The notes under the pieces: generated by a model
Seen by the model: the letters and a program-made list of their open reading frames with translations, nothing else
Database searches by the model: none
Told to the model about the DNA's origin: nothing
Made by a program: the position numbers and the translations under genes
Assembly: GCA_039105265.1 (NCBI GenBank)
Contig: JAPFFF010000050.1
Span: 744,001-808,000, forward strand
Length of the DNA: 64,000 nt
Direction: 5' to 3'
DNA from: Tritrichomonas musculus
Lineage: Eukaryota > Parabasalia > Tritrichomonadida > Tritrichomonadidae
Shown: one piece after another, positions 62,795 to 64,000 of the stretch
How positions within the stretch are numbered: position 1 is the stretch's first letter
How the letters are laid out: every line of letters starts with the position of its first letter

Positions 62795-64000
62795 AAAATC
62801 CCAAAACAATAAACATTTAATAAAAAAGAAAAATCAAATCTATATTGGTGAAGCTGGAGTCTCTTTTTAAAATTGAATACTTGTTTTTGCTAAAAGTATT
62901 CAATTTTTCCAAAAATTGAGTGGACAGAGTTCACTTTCAAAATTTCAAAATTCTTAATAATAAAAAAAAAGAAAAAAGAAATAGTTAATAAATGATATGT
63001 TTTAGAAAGTTCTTTGTCATACGGCAATATTATTTTTGCCAAGATGATTTATTTCTATCGAATAATTGAATGTGGAAATAAAAATTAGCCAATACTGAGA
63101 GAAAATAAAATATATCGAAAAAATCCATAGGATATATAGAAAAATGGAGGCTTTGACTTTTTAACAAATTATCAATGGACATATTAATAATTTCAAAACT
63201 AATAATTCCATTTTAAGCTTGAAAAATGTAATGCGGTGATACTAATAAATGCTTTTCAGTATATTAATGTTAGTATTTTCTACATGAAAGACTAAATAGA
63301 ATGAGTGATGATAGCACTTTAATCTAATCAAAATTAAAATTGAATAATAATTTGGCCATATTTTAAGATTTGTGAAACTTAATGTTTTTTACTTGGAAAA
63401 ATGAATCAATGAATTATTATCTTTAAATTATATTTTATATTAAAAGGCATATCTAAATATATAATAATAAGTCATTAATTTTGATTATTTAATAAAGTAA
63501 ACTCAACCCTTAAAATAATATTCTTCTTCTAATGTATTTAATTTTCTATAGCATCTTTTTAAATTCAAAATTGTGAAAAAATTATTTTGACAAAGCCTCA
63601 AATATTTGAAAGCTATTTAATCTATATTTTTTTGATGATTTAAAATAGAAACATGTTTATTGTAAATAAAGTAATTATATGATCATAAATGATAACCAAC
63701 ACAAAGTTTATCATAATATAAATATAAAATAAAGAATAATTTGAAATATGATCAATATATATTAATTCATATTGATATAATAATATTATTGATTATCGAA
63801 TGTTAATTACAAGATATATTTATTTTCTAAAATTTGTAAAATGTACTTTGGTTACAATATATCATTAAAAATCTAAAATTATTTTTTTTACTATATTAAT
63901 AAAGAATAAGTTTATCTTTGATTATTTCTTTATTGAAGATATCTGTGGCATTTATTCATAATCAAATGAATCTGTTTGGAATCCAGAGCTCCAATCATTT
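62795..64000. other. Non-coding spacer, including dispersed repeat copy 2
   Basis: AT-rich with no supported gene to the window edge. 63516-63602 repeats 56731-56816 (TTCTTCTTCTAATGTATTTA ... GACAAAGCCTCAAATATT), including the last codons of the unrecognised gene there. The last 40 bases are somewhat less AT-rich, but no frame can be judged at the edge. Confidence 0.55.

Noticed and set aside
1-64000. Ribosomal RNA genes, viral capsid or polymerase genes, retroelement reverse transcriptase
   Set aside because: No frame or sequence recognised as any of these. The unrecognised small genes alone are not enough to call a virus-like element.

Overview
The window is nuclear DNA of a parabasalid (trichomonad) protist, most likely a Tritrichomonas-type genome. 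It is strongly AT-rich. Its genes are mostly single, intron-poor open frames of families expanded in trichomonads: proteins with the DUF3447 domain plus ankyrin repeats, BspA-like leucine-rich-repeat (LRR) proteins, and CAMK-like and TKL-like protein kinases. Intergenic DNA is full of DNA-transposon remnants and MITEs. Several genes have a TCACA(T/C)T initiator-like element 5 to 24 bases before the ATG, as in trichomonads. Starts were chosen as ATG only, since the organism is a eukaryote.

Layout. 1-7.6 kb: an unrecognised small gene, a TTAA-flanked non-autonomous transposon carrying a deleted mariner copy, gene fragments, and a dead pogo/Tc1-like transposase. 7.6-15.3 kb: mostly repeats and transposon remnants around one CAMK-like kinase. 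15.3 kb: tRNA-Arg(TCT). 16.1-21 kb: a pseudokinase whose promoter abuts a transposon end, two decayed genes and one unrecognised gene. 21.2-26.7 kb: two convergent DUF3447-ankyrin-BspA LRR genes, both interrupted by AT-rich spacers. 26.9-29.9 kb: a 999-residue kinase / Sel1-repeat / tubulin-tyrosine-ligase-like fusion. 30-38.7 kb: hairpin repeats, two non-autonomous transposons (one hAT-like) and one BspA-like LRR gene. 38.7-45.1 kb: a DUF3447-ankyrin locus whose ankyrin repeats lie as eleven near-identical cassettes separated by a 25-bp AT-rich minisatellite. 46 kb: a ten-copy GC-rich 62-bp hairpin tandem array. 48-55 kb: a transposon fragment, a carboxylesterase with an acidic insert, and an LRR / acidic-repeat / kinase fusion that is 5'-truncated and cut by one in-frame TAA. 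55-60 kb: unrecognised small genes, tRNA-Lys(TTT), and an uninterrupted 793-residue DUF3447-LRR gene. 60-64 kb: a Tc1-like element with about 210-bp terminal repeats, a MITE and empty AT-rich DNA.

The coherent biology is recognition and signalling: LRR and ankyrin scaffold or surface proteins together with kinases and a pseudokinase. The strongest candidate for something undescribed is the modular ankyrin-cassette locus (38.7-45.1 kb) and the related spacers in the other DUF3447 genes. Each ankyrin module sits behind a conserved AATGAAATT motif and is separated from the next by stop-rich DNA with no canonical trichomonad intron signals that I could see.
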